Source of the DNA: Bittarella massiliensis (ex Durand et al. 2017)
GTDB lineage: Bacteria; Bacillota; Clostridia; Oscillospirales; Ruminococcaceae
Length of the DNA: 64,000 nucleotides
Assembly: GCF_017566145.1 (NCBI RefSeq)
Contig: NZ_JABFCL010000007.1
Span: forward strand, 62,001-126,000
Direction of reading: 5' to 3'
A program made the position numbers and the translations under genes. Shown here in pieces: positions 24,568 to 32,411 of this stretch; the first letter of the stretch is position 1; every line of letters starts with the position of its first letter. Below the pieces are notes generated by a model. The model made no database searches, was not told the origin of the DNA, and saw only the letters and a list, made by a program, of their open reading frames with translations.

Positions 24568-25710
24568 CTATTCAAAATAGTAGTAGATGGTGTAGTCCTC
24601 TGGGTTTTCTTTGGGTTCGACAACCACTTGACCTTTGGCGGTGGTCATTGTTCCGAGGGCGATGGCGCGAATTTGGCTGGTATCCACAGCCCAAAAGTTT
24701 TCCCCCTGGAAGATGAGTTCCTGATTTTTTCCACCGCTGCATCCAGTGTTTAAAATGCGTGTGGAGCCGTCCTTCAGGTAGAAAATGATCTCCGCAGTTG
24801 CACCGTTGTCAAATGATAAGCCCTCGTCGTTGAGATCGAAGCGAGCGCCCTTGTACTGGGGTGTCAGTACGATACGCGCCGTCAGAGGGGAGAGAGCGAT
24901 CTCGCTGAATGTCCAGTCGCCGCCGGCAGTGATGGTTTGGTTGGGGGTATGGCGCTCGGTTTTCAAAAGTAAGCTGTAATCCACTCGAAAGGAGACTTCC
25001 CAACTGCCCGGCACCTCGGGAGTTGCCGTTCTGTCATCGATACCAGCTCTAGACAGGTCTGTAAAAGAGCTGTAAAAAAAATCGGAAAGGCGGACAGTGA
25101 GGATTTGTCCGTCGATGGATTCTTTGGGGGATGCGACAAACATGTAGTTCTGTACAGCAGCCCCTTTTTGCGTATTCCCCTGGCTCACATCTCCGGCTTC
25201 TAGCCAGCCCCCGCCGTCACAGACCCACCAGTCCGGCTCCTTTCCATCTAGAAAATACTCAATGGTGCGAAAGCCGCCCTGCCACCCTCTGCCGTCTACG
25301 CTCTCAACCTGGCAGAGTACCCTGATCTCGTTTTCGTCCCCAATCACCTGTTGGAAGGTGACGGCCACCCCGTCGTGCTCCACCCGGCAGTTCAGGTCCT
25401 TGCCGGTGTGGATCAGCCCCTCGCGGATGGTCTCGGGTGGGTTGTACTGCTCCACCAGGGGCTGGTTCCAGCGAAAGACCGCCGCCGCCAGGGCAGTTCC
25501 CGCCGCCGCCACGCAGACGGCCGCGGCGATGAGCAGAGTCCGCTTCCAGCGCTTGACAGGCGGTTTTTCCGCCTTTCTGGCCCGCTCGGCCCGCCGCCGG
25601 GCCTTGGCCCAGATGATGTCCAGAGGCGGCTCCCCTTCCTGCCGAATCGAGCGCGCCATCTCCTCTGCCGGGAGGAGGTCCATCCAATCAGACAGCTTCA
25701 ATGCGGTCAA
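24568..25710 (-). CDS. Membrane-anchored anti-sigma-like protein (DUF4179-type)
   Basis: A 380-residue protein with a cytosolic N-terminal segment of about 55 residues, one membrane helix (TLLIAAAVCVAAAGTALAAAV, about 58-78) and a large extracytoplasmic beta-rich domain. That layout matches the DUF4179 group of Clostridial anti-sigma proteins. The TTG start (25710) lies inside the sigma gene, overlapping it by 23 bases and preceded by AAAGGGGGA, so the two are translationally coupled. It probably sequesters the partner sigma factor until an envelope signal is sensed; the signal is unknown. Confidence 0.78.
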   Translation of the reverse strand: MTALKLSDWMDLLPAEEMARSIRQEGEPPLDIIWAKARRRAERARKAEKPPVKRWKRTLLIAAAVCVAAAGTALAAAVFRWNQPLVEQYNPPETIREGLIHTGKDLNCRVEHDGVAVTFQQVIGDENEIRVLCQVESVDGRGWQGGFRTIEYFLDGKEPDWWVCDGGGWLEAGDVSQGNTQKGAAVQNYMFVASPKESIDGQILTVRLSDFFYSSFTDLSRAGIDDRTATPEVPGSWEVSFRVDYSLLLKTERHTPNQTITAGGDWTFSEIALSPLTARIVLTPQYKGARFDLNDEGLSFDNGATAEIIFYLKDGSTRILNTGCSGGKNQELIFQGENFWAVDTSQIRAIALGTMTTAKGQVVVEPKENPEDYTIYYYFE

Positions 25711-26248
25711 TCCCCCTTTCCTCCAGCTTCTTTTGCAGGGCTTTGCGCCCCCGCAGCAGCCGGCTCTTGACGGTGTTTTCGTTGAGTCCCAGCAGGCGGG
25801 CGATCTCGCTTACCCGCTGGTAGAAATAGTAGTGGCGAACGAGAATTTCCCGGTCCAGTTCCCCCAGTTCATTCAGGGCCTCCCGCAGCAGTTGGGCCTG
25901 CTCCCTGGCCTCCAACTGGGCGGCCGGGAGGTCCAGTTCAGGGTCCTCTACCCCCTCTTCCAGGGGGAGGCCGGGGGTGAAGCGCCGCAACTTGTTCCTG
26001 GCCAGGTTGCGGGCGGTGGCGGCCAGATAGGCCTTTAGCCCTCCCGGTCGGCCGTCCAGCCGCTCGGCCACCCGCCAGAGGTTGGCAAAGGCGTCGGCCG
26101 CCACCTCCTCAATGTCCTCCTCGGCCATCCGCCCGCCCAACACCGCCTTGACGACGGTGTAGACATAGCCGCCATACTGGTAGACCACCGCCTTTAGTGC
26201 CGTGGCGTCGCCCGCTCGCAGCCGGGCGACGAGATTGCTCTCCTTCAA
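25688..26248 (-). CDS. ECF-type RNA polymerase sigma factor
   Basis: A 186-residue sigma-70 family protein. Region 2 covers about 10-85 (YTVVKAVLGGRMAEEDIEEV then AADAFANLWR), and region 4 about 125-178 (LGELDREILVRHYYFYQRVS then EIARLLGLNENTVKSRLLRG). The start is TTG 26248, with GGAGAGGAGGGAG upstream. It is followed at once by its membrane partner. The target promoter is unknown; ECF genes are commonly autoregulated, but I could not identify a repeated promoter motif upstream. Confidence 0.9.
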   Translation of the reverse strand: MKESNLVARLRAGDATALKAVVYQYGGYVYTVVKAVLGGRMAEEDIEEVAADAFANLWRVAERLDGRPGGLKAYLAATARNLARNKLRRFTPGLPLEEGVEDPELDLPAAQLEAREQAQLLREALNELGELDREILVRHYYFYQRVSEIARLLGLNENTVKSRLLRGRKALQKKLEERGIDRIEAV

Positions 26249-26304
26249 GATCGCTCCCTCCTCTCCAAAAGCTCTTCACCCTTCAATACACCGCTTGGCC
26301 CCAT

Positions 26305-26325
26305 TTGGGTGCACCTCGCACCCAA
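26305..26325. repeat. Short inverted repeat
   Basis: TTGGGTGC (26305-26312) and GCACCCAA (26318-26325) around a 5-base loop, between rbsD and the sigma gene, next to a second hairpin. It may extend termination or act as an operator for the sigma operon. Confidence 0.45.
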
Positions 26326-26329
26326 TGTG

Positions 26330-26369
26330 CAAAAAAGAAAGGGTCAAACAGCCCACTGCTGTTTGACCC
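26330..26369 (-). terminator. Terminator after rbsD
   Basis: Eleven-base arms GGGTCAAACAG (26341-26351) and CTGTTTGACCC (26359-26369), followed on the minus strand by a T-rich tract. Confidence 0.8.
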
Positions 26370-26392
26370 CGTCTCTGGGGAAAGGCGTGTTC

Positions 26393-26788
26393 TCAATAGA
26401 CCACTGCCGCCTGCAAGATCACGTTGGGGTAGGGGGTGAACTCCCCAGTGCGCACGGCAAACTTGATCTGCCCTGACATCTCCTTTAAGTCCACATGGTC
26501 GATCATCTCGTGGCTGGTCCCCGGCAGCTTTTCCTGAATGTAGGACCAGATCACCGGGTTGTGCTCGCCGATCTCCTTGGCCACGGTGTAGTGCTCCACC
26601 GCCACCTCGCCCATGATCGCGTCCATCACCTGGCGGAAGGTGGGCACCCCGCCGCAGACCGCCAGGTCCACCACCGGTACCCCCTTGGGGATGGGCATCC
26701 CTGCGTCGGTGATCATAAAGCACTCCTTGTGGGCCAGCCCGGCGATATACCCCGCCAGCTGGGCGTTGAGAATTCCCTTTTTCTTCAT
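26393..26788 (-). CDS. rbsD: D-ribose pyranase
   Basis: A 131-residue cytosolic enzyme that interconverts pyranose and furanose forms of ribose before phosphorylation. The sequence is full-length and typical: MKKKGILNAQLAGYIAGLAH with the catalytic His, ITDAGMPIPKGVPVVDLAV, and the C-terminal VRTGEFTPYPNVILQAAVVY. It stands alone, without rbsK or an rbsABC importer, so it may serve ribose released by the nucleoside hydrolases encoded about 7-9 kb away (inference). Promoter and terminator are both visible. Confidence 0.93.
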   Translation of the reverse strand: MKKKGILNAQLAGYIAGLAHKECFMITDAGMPIPKGVPVVDLAVCGGVPTFRQVMDAIMGEVAVEHYTVAKEIGEHNPVIWSYIQEKLPGTSHEMIDHVDLKEMSGQIKFAVRTGEFTPYPNVILQAAVVY

Positions 26789-26861
26789 GCCATTGCACTC
26801 CTTTCAGCCCGGCGACAGGGAGATGTCCTCCCTTTTGTCGAACCGTTTTTTCACACCTTTG

Positions 26862-26889
26862 ATTATAGCGGATTTGGCCGATTTGGCAA
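26862..26889 (-). promoter_or_regulatory. Promoter of rbsD
   Basis: On the minus strand, TTGCCA, 16-base spacer, TATAAT (complement of 26862-26867). A direct repeat GATTTGGC overlaps the spacer. Confidence 0.65.
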
Positions 26890-26981
26890 CCGTTTTCCCC
26901 CAACAAATCCAGCGTCTGAAACCATTTTGGCGGCTTGGCCAAACCCGGCGGTCCCGGCCTGGGCAGATTGGCGTAAAAAAT

Positions 26982-27014
26982 GAAAAAACGGCCCGTTTTG
27001 ACAGGGCTGTTTTT
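26982..27014 (-). terminator. Terminator after the histidine kinase gene
   Basis: On the minus strand, AACAGCCC pairs with GGGCCGTT with one mismatch, then six Ts follow. Confidence 0.6.
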
Positions 27015-27087
27015 GGTTGGCGATGTGTCCCGAGCGGGGGAGGCAGGGAGCGCGGGGAACCAGACGCCGCCTCCAGCGGCGGAGGGC

Positions 27088-28656
27088 TCAAGCCGAGATG
27101 CCGGCCGGGGGGTCTGCCCCCTCTGCCAGGGGGAGGGCGAACCAGAAGGTGGTGCCGGCGGAGCTGCTCTCCACCCCGTAGGGCAGCTGGTGCAGTTCCA
27201 ACACCCCTTTGACGATGGAGAGCCCCAGCCCGGTGCCCACGGCAGGCCGCTTGTGGCTGCCGGTCTGCTTGTAGTAGCGGTCCCAGATATAGGGCAGGTC
27301 GTCCGGGGCGATGCCCTTGCCGGTGTCCCGCACCTGCAGGTAGGCCATCCCCTCCCGCACCGTCTGGCCGACAAAGACGGTCTTGTCTGCCCCAGTGTAG
27401 GTGACGGCATTGTTGACCAGGTTGTAGAGCACCTGGTAGATTTTGCTCTCGTCGGCCTGGACCTGCGCCTCCCGGTCGGCTGACCAGATCAGCCGGTAGC
27501 CCTGGGGGGCCAACAGGGCCCCCAGCCGCTCCACCGTCTCCCGACCCAGTTCGGTGAGGGAGAAGCGGGTGGGGGTGAGCTTCTGGGCTCCCGCCTCCAG
27601 CTGGGAGAGGTCGAGCACGTCGGTCACCAGGCTGCTCATCCGGTTGACCTCTTCCAAAATTACGTTGAGGTTTTCCGGGGTGTTTTCCCCGGGCAGATCC
27701 CGCATCATCTCGGCGTAGCCGGCAATCAGGGTCAGGGGGGTGCGCAGGTCGTGGGAGATGTTGGCCACCAGCTCCCGCCGCAGGTGGTCCACCTTGGAGA
27801 GTTCCCCGGCGGCGTAGTTGAGGGTCGCAGCCAGTTCGCTCACCTCCCGGTAGCCGCTCTCGTGGAAGGTGACGCTGTAATTGCCCCCAGCCAGTTCCCT
27901 GGCCGTCTGACTGATGCTGACGATGGGGGAGGTGATCCGCCGGGAGAGAAAGAGGGCCAGCACCGCCGAGAGGGCCACCAGCAGCAAGCTGATGTAGATG
28001 AGCTGCACCTGCAGCGTCTGGGTGGTGGTGCTCACCGGGGTCAGGGGGGTGCTCAAAAAGAGGTAGCCCTCCTCCCCGCCGGGAAGGGAGACCGCCGTCC
28101 CCAAAATCAGGGTCTGGATGTTGTCGATGGTGCTGTCGCGGGGCTGGATGTTCAGTTCGGGCGGGGAGAGTTGGGTGGGGAATCTGTTCTTGCCGAAGAG
28201 GTAGCCCCCACCGTCGTCCGCGGCGATCCAACTCTTGTACTGCAGCCGGGGGGCCGAGACGAAGAGGATCTCCCCCGAGGTCTCGATCTGGGCGGCCAGC
28301 TGGTCGATGGTGTTGCTCCCCAGCCGGGTGATGGTCTCGCCGGGGCTGGTGACCACGCTGTAGCGCAGCTGCCCCTGGGTGGTGTAGATGGCGGCGGCCA
28401 CCCCCTCCTTCAGGGCCAGGGTGGCCAGAAAGTCCTCCGGGCTCTCTTGGCGGGCCAACTGCCGCACCACCTGGGCCCGGCAGTCCTTCAAGTTTTGCTC
28501 TTTGATGGACTTGTAAAAGCTCTCCAAAAACACCACCTGAAAGAGCCAGAGGCAGCCCAGCATCACCGCCACAAAGCAGAGCAGGTAGACCAGCAGCTTC
28601 CACTTGATGCCCAGCCTCCGCCGGCCTTGGCGCCCGGGGCGGCTAGCGGTCTTCAA
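27088..28656 (-). CDS. Sensor histidine kinase
   Basis: A 522-residue membrane kinase. TM1 is at about 20-43, an extracytoplasmic sensor domain at about 44-214, TM2 at about 218-238 and HAMP at about 239-290. The HisKA box SHDLRTPLTL has the phosphorylated His302, and the HATPase domain shows NLVNNAVTYT, DTGKGI and GTGLGLSIV. It starts at TTG 28656 inside the end of the response-regulator gene (14-base overlap), so the pair is one operon. The stimulus is unknown. Confidence 0.9.
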   Translation of the reverse strand: MKTASRPGRQGRRRLGIKWKLLVYLLCFVAVMLGCLWLFQVVFLESFYKSIKEQNLKDCRAQVVRQLARQESPEDFLATLALKEGVAAAIYTTQGQLRYSVVTSPGETITRLGSNTIDQLAAQIETSGEILFVSAPRLQYKSWIAADDGGGYLFGKNRFPTQLSPPELNIQPRDSTIDNIQTLILGTAVSLPGGEEGYLFLSTPLTPVSTTTQTLQVQLIYISLLLVALSAVLALFLSRRITSPIVSISQTARELAGGNYSVTFHESGYREVSELAATLNYAAGELSKVDHLRRELVANISHDLRTPLTLIAGYAEMMRDLPGENTPENLNVILEEVNRMSSLVTDVLDLSQLEAGAQKLTPTRFSLTELGRETVERLGALLAPQGYRLIWSADREAQVQADESKIYQVLYNLVNNAVTYTGADKTVFVGQTVREGMAYLQVRDTGKGIAPDDLPYIWDRYYKQTGSHKRPAVGTGLGLSIVKGVLELHQLPYGVESSSAGTTFWFALPLAEGADPPAGISA

Positions 28657-29317
28657 AGCGGTAGCCCACCCCCCGCAGGGTGGTGATCAGCCCGGCGCAG
28701 TCGCCCAGCTGGCGGCGCAGCAGCTTGATGTGGGTGTCCAGGGTCCGCTCGTCCCCGAAAAAATCGTAGCCCCAGACGGTGGTGATCAGCCGCTCCCGGC
28801 TCAAGGCGATGCCCCGGTTTTTCACCATGTAAAAGAGCAGGTCGTACTCCTTGGGAGAGAGGTCGACTGGCTCCCCCTTCACGTAGACCAGGCGGCCGGT
28901 GAAGTCCACCGTCAACTCGCCGCTGGTGTAGATGTCCTTCTTGGCCCCCTCGGCGCCGCCGGAGGCCCGCTTGGCGATGGCGGCGATGCGCAGCATCAGC
29001 TCCTTGGGGGAGAAGGGCTTGCAGACGTAGTCGTCCACCCCCGCCTCAAATCCGCGGATGCGGTCGAACTCCTCCCCCCGGGCCGAGAGCATCAGCACCG
29101 GGGTGTCGGTGAATGTGCGGATTTTCTGGCAGGTGGCAAACCCGTCCATCCCCGGCATCATCACGTCCAGCACGATCATGTCAAACGGCTCGCTCCGGCA
29201 GAGAGCCACCGCCGTTTCGCCGTCAGCCGCCTCTTTCACCTGGTGCCCCTCGTGCCGGGCATACTTGGCCACCAGCTCGCGGATGCGCGCCTCGTCGTCG
29301 ACCACCAATAAGCGCAT
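28643..29317 (-). CDS. OmpR-family response regulator
   Basis: A 224-residue regulator. The receiver domain has acidic DDE near the start, phospho-acceptor Asp in LDVMMPGMDG, and KPF with the conserved Lys. The C-terminal winged helix contains LSPKEYDLLFYMVKNRG and ERTLDTHIKLLRRQLG. The open frame begins at 29359, but the ATG at 29317 (MRLLVVDDE) is preceded by GGAGGAGGGG and gives the standard N-terminus. Its partner kinase overlaps its 3' end. Confidence 0.92.
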   Translation of the reverse strand: MRLLVVDDEARIRELVAKYARHEGHQVKEAADGETAVALCRSEPFDMIVLDVMMPGMDGFATCQKIRTFTDTPVLMLSARGEEFDRIRGFEAGVDDYVCKPFSPKELMLRIAAIAKRASGGAEGAKKDIYTSGELTVDFTGRLVYVKGEPVDLSPKEYDLLFYMVKNRGIALSRERLITTVWGYDFFGDERTLDTHIKLLRRQLGDCAGLITTLRGVGYRFEDR

Positions 29318-29412
29318 CAAAACCCCTCCTCCAGCTGTTTTTCTGCTATTATACAGCATATCGGCACAATGTGAAACCCGTGTGAAGGGGGCTCTCTAGG
29401 CCTGGAAGGAGA

Positions 29413-29442
29413 TTGACAAAGCGGGGGAATGTGGGGTATCAT
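29413..29442 (+). promoter_or_regulatory. Promoter of tRNA-Leu(TAG)
   Basis: Perfect TTGACA (29413-29418), 18-base spacer, TATCAT (29437-29442). Confidence 0.75.
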
Positions 29443-29445
29443 AAA

Positions 29446-29480
29446 GGGGCACAAGGCGGCCGCCGGCCGCCTTGTGCCCC
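29446..29480. repeat. Perfect 16-bp inverted repeat in the tRNA leader
   Basis: Arms GGGGCACAAGGCGGCC (29446-29461) and its exact complement (29465-29480) around a 3-base loop. It lies between the tRNA promoter and the mature tRNA 5' end (29486), so it should be transcribed as a very stable 5' hairpin. No T tract follows, so it is not a standard terminator. Confidence 0.85.
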
Positions 29481-29485
29481 TGTGT

Positions 29486-29567
29486 GCGGGAGTGGCGGAA
29501 TGGCAGACGCGCTGGTCTTAGGAGCCAGTTCCTCGGAGTGTGGGTTCAAGTCCCATCTCCCGCACCA
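29486..29567 (+). tRNA. tRNA-Leu (anticodon TAG)
   Basis: An 82-base class II tRNA with encoded CCA. Acceptor arms GCGGGAG and CTCCCGC pair perfectly. The anticodon loop CTTAGGA gives TAG, reading CTA, and the T arm is TGGGTTCAAGTCCCA. The variable arm is somewhat shorter than in the other tRNA-Leu of the window. Confidence 0.94.
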
Positions 29568-29569
29568 AC

Positions 29570-29608
29570 CAAAAAGGGCCGGGAGCCAATGCGCGCTCCG
29601 GGCCTTTC
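29570..29608 (+). terminator. Terminator after tRNA-Leu(TAG)
   Basis: AAAGGGCCGGGAGC pairs with GCTCCGGGCCTTT with a small bulge, ending in a T-rich stretch. Confidence 0.6.
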
Positions 29609-29860
29609 CTTTGCCCCCAACCGCCCCTGTGCGGCCTTTTTAACAGCAGTGGTGTGGGGGCCGCAGCGGTCGCAGCTGCACCGCCCCCCAAAAGGAGAGG
29701 GGCCGCCGCGGGGATTTGCAGACGGTGTTTTTACAGCCGCATCGCCCCCACAAAATGTCGGGCGCCGCCAGAAGGGGGATGCCCTTTATACAGGCTATTT
29801 GCAGAGGGGCCGAGGGCATATCGCCCCGCTCCGGACAGAGCGAAAGGAAGAGAGATTGCC

Positions 29861-30991
29861 ATGACCGAACGGGAAATCGCCGAGATCCGCCGCCGCTACC
29901 GGCCGGAAAAGACCAACATCACCCACCTGCGGGGCTGCTATGTCAACGAGAAGAAAGAGATCGTCTCCCAGTTTGACCAGCCCCTCTCGATGATGAGCGA
30001 GGAGGAGGCGGAGAAGATCCTCGCCACCCTCAAGCGCACCCTCTCGGGGGCCCAGGGCCGCAACCTCTTTGACGTGGAGTTCGCCACCCAGCAGGTGGTG
30101 GACAGTGAGGAGCACCGGCTGCTCATGTCCCTGCGCAGTTCCGGCCTGGGGGACGAGGAGGCGGTGCAGGCCTTTTTGCAGAAGGTCATCGCCTCCCTGG
30201 CGATGGAGGGCAGCTACCTCATCCTCCTGGCCCACGAGACCTATGACGTCCCCTACCGATCGGCCGACGGGGGGCGGCAGGACGACGCCTCCGACCAGGT
30301 CTACACCTATTTCCTCTGCAGCATCTGTCCGGTCAAACTCACCACCCCCGCCCTGAGTTACTTTATCTACGAGAACAAGCTCTCCAACCGGCCGGCGGAC
30401 TGGCTGGTCTCCCCCCCTGAACTGGGCTTCCTCTTCCCCGCCTTTGACAGCCGCTGCGCCAATATTTACAGCGCCCTCTACTACACCCGCAACCCCGCCG
30501 AAAACCACCAGGAGTTCGCCGGCGCCATCTTCAACCGGGAGATCCCCATGCCCGCCACCGAGCAGAAGGAGACCTTTCAGTCCCTGTTGGGGGAGAGCCT
30601 GGGAGAGGACTGCAGCCTGGAGGTGGTGCAGGCGGTGGAGGACCAGCTCACCGAGATGATCGAGGCACACAAGGAGCGCAAAGAGGAGGAGCCCCTGGCC
30701 GTCTCCAAGTACGCTGTCAAGCGGGTGCTGGAGGGCTGCGGGGTGCCGGAGGAGCGGCTGAGCGCCTTCACCCAGCGCTACGACGAGGCCTTTGGCCCCG
30801 ATTTGGACTTGAGCCCCCGCAACCTGGTCAACGCCCGGGCGCTGGAGGTCGCCACCCCTGACGTCACTGTCAAGGTAAACCCCGAGCGGGGGGACCTGGT
30901 GGAGACCCGCGTCATCGACGGGGTCCGCTACATCCTCATCCGCGCCGAGGAGGGGGTACAGGTCAACGGGATCGACATCCACATCTCCTAG
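29861..30991 (+). CDS. DUF4317 domain protein
   Basis: A 376-residue soluble protein typical of Clostridia. The DUF4317 N-terminus is recognisable: MTEREIAEIRRRYRPEKTNI followed by RGCYVNEKKEIVSQF. No signal peptide, membrane helix or catalytic motif is seen; function is unknown. The ATG at 29861 has a GGAAGAGAG site. The open frame extends upstream through the tRNA, which is only an overlap of reading frame. It is a single-gene unit with a strong terminator. Confidence 0.85.
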   Translation: MTEREIAEIRRRYRPEKTNITHLRGCYVNEKKEIVSQFDQPLSMMSEEEAEKILATLKRTLSGAQGRNLFDVEFATQQVVDSEEHRLLMSLRSSGLGDEEAVQAFLQKVIASLAMEGSYLILLAHETYDVPYRSADGGRQDDASDQVYTYFLCSICPVKLTTPALSYFIYENKLSNRPADWLVSPPELGFLFPAFDSRCANIYSALYYTRNPAENHQEFAGAIFNREIPMPATEQKETFQSLLGESLGEDCSLEVVQAVEDQLTEMIEAHKERKEEEPLAVSKYAVKRVLEGCGVPEERLSAFTQRYDEAFGPDLDLSPRNLVNARALEVATPDVTVKVNPERGDLVETRVIDGVRYILIRAEEGVQVNGIDIHIS

Positions 30992-31026
30992 TCCCCTGGC
31001 AGAGGGCGCGGTGTCCCGACGGATGG

Positions 31027-31070
31027 GCGGGCCTGGCTTGCAGCTGAATGCAAGCCAGGCCCGCTTTTTT
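31027..31070 (+). terminator. Terminator after DUF4317 gene
   Basis: Sixteen-base perfect arms GCGGGCCTGGCTTGCA / TGCAAGCCAGGCCCGC and six Ts. Confidence 0.9.
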
Positions 31071-31137
31071 GTGAGGGACGTGGCGCTTTGATCCCTTTGG
31101 CAGAAAGGGGGGAGACTCCCCGATGGGATGGGAAGAC

Positions 31138-32100
31138 CTACCCCTCGCCGCCGAAAGCACCCTTCTGCCCGACGGCGTTTTGCTGTCCGCCCTCCGGCCC
31201 GGTGGCGATGGCTCTTTCCGGGCGGGCCGGGTTGACGTGCACCATGCAGTGCTTGATTTGGGGGAACTCCGCCTCGACGGCCCGGTGCACCCCCTCTGCA
31301 ATTCGGTGGGCGGCCTCGAGGGAGAGGCGGCCGTCCACCGCGATCTCCATGTCCACATAGGCCCGGGCCCCAAACTGCCGGGTGCGCATCTCGTCCAGTC
31401 CCGCCACCCCCTCCCGGGCGCGGACGGCCGCGGCAATGGCCTGCACCGTCTGGGGGTCGCAGGCTTTGTCCACCATCTTCTCCACCGCGTCGCAAAAGAT
31501 GTCCAGGGCCGCCTTGCAGATGAAGAGACTGATGACAGCGCTGGCCAGCGGGTCGAGGATCGGCCACCCCAGCCGGGCCCCCAAAATCCCCACAAAGGCC
31601 CCCACCGAGGAGAGGGCGTCGGAGCGGTGGTGCCAGGCGTCGGCCATCAGTGCCCCTGAACGCACCCGCCGCGCCGCCCGCCGGGTGTAGCGAAACATCC
31701 ACTCCTTCACCGCGATGGAGACGGCCGCCGCCGTCAGGGCCAGCGTCCCCGGCGCCGCCAGTTCGCCCTGTCCGCCGCATATCTGGGCGATCCCCTGGGC
31801 GCCGATGGCCGCCCCGGTGGCTGCCAGAATCGCCGCCAGAAGGATGGCGGCCACGCACTCCAGCCGTTCGTGGCCGTAGGGGTGATCCCGGTCGGGCTGC
31901 CGGGCAGCCAGGTTGATACCCCCCATCACCACCAGGGTGCTGAAGACGTCGGAGGCGGAGTGGACCGCGTCGGACACCATCGCCCCCGAACGGGCCAACA
32001 GCCCCGCGGCCAACTTGAAGGCCGTCAGCGCCAGGTTGAGCGCAATGCTCACCCTCGACACCCGCATGGCCACCCGCCGTCCCTCGTCTGCCTCTCTCAC
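31138..32100 (-). CDS. Cation diffusion facilitator (CDF) family efflux protein
   Basis: A 320-residue CDF transporter exporting divalent metal ions in exchange for protons. Six membrane helices are predictable in the first 210 residues. Metal-site motifs are SDAVHSASDVFS (helix 2) and ADAWHHRSDALSS (helix 5), i.e. the HxxxD/DxxxD pairs, plus DHPYGHERLE in the helix 2-3 loop. A soluble C-terminal domain of about 90 residues follows, ending with HCMVHVNP. The GTG start at 32100 follows AAGGGGGG; the open frame continues upstream without support. The metal is not predictable with certainty; Fe, Zn and Mn are candidates. Confidence 0.88.
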   Translation of the reverse strand: MREADEGRRVAMRVSRVSIALNLALTAFKLAAGLLARSGAMVSDAVHSASDVFSTLVVMGGINLAARQPDRDHPYGHERLECVAAILLAAILAATGAAIGAQGIAQICGGQGELAAPGTLALTAAAVSIAVKEWMFRYTRRAARRVRSGALMADAWHHRSDALSSVGAFVGILGARLGWPILDPLASAVISLFICKAALDIFCDAVEKMVDKACDPQTVQAIAAAVRAREGVAGLDEMRTRQFGARAYVDMEIAVDGRLSLEAAHRIAEGVHRAVEAEFPQIKHCMVHVNPARPERAIATGPEGGQQNAVGQKGAFGGEG

Positions 32101-32411
32101 AGCAATTCCCCCCTTATCTCGCGCCGACGCCCTCTTTGCCGAAGGGTGTCGGCGCACCCCCAGCCTATGCGCCGGGCCCGCCGCAGTTGACAAGAGGGGG
32201 AAGGGGGCGGTACGATAGAGAAGACTTTTGAGAGAGGGGGCGTCGGCTTTGCGCCTTTGCATTGCAGGAGCTTCGCGCAAGGTCCGCTAGTCGGGCGGCG
32301 CTGCGCGAAGCAGATAGAAAATAGACGTATTCCACCCGACAGAGGGGCTTTGCGCGTTTGGAACAGCCATCCGGCCTGGCCGGAAATCCAAACAAAGGAG
32401 CAAAGTCCATC
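32101..32411. other. Divergent CDF/MFS regulatory region with hairpins
   Basis: These 311 bases contain no supported gene but strong dyads. GCTTCGCGCA (32270-32279) pairs with TGCGCGAAGC (32302-32311). GTTTGG (32356-32361) pairs with CCAAAC (32388-32393), enclosing CCGGCC-T-GGCCGG. The second hairpin ends directly at the AAAGGAG ribosome-binding site of the MFS gene, so it could gate translation. No clear promoter was found. Confidence 0.55.

Noticed and set aside
26804..28603. A 599-codon minus-strand frame overlapping the sensor kinase
   Set aside because: It is the +1 shadow of the kinase with Gly/Pro/Arg-rich sequence and no domain. The kinase frame shows all motifs.
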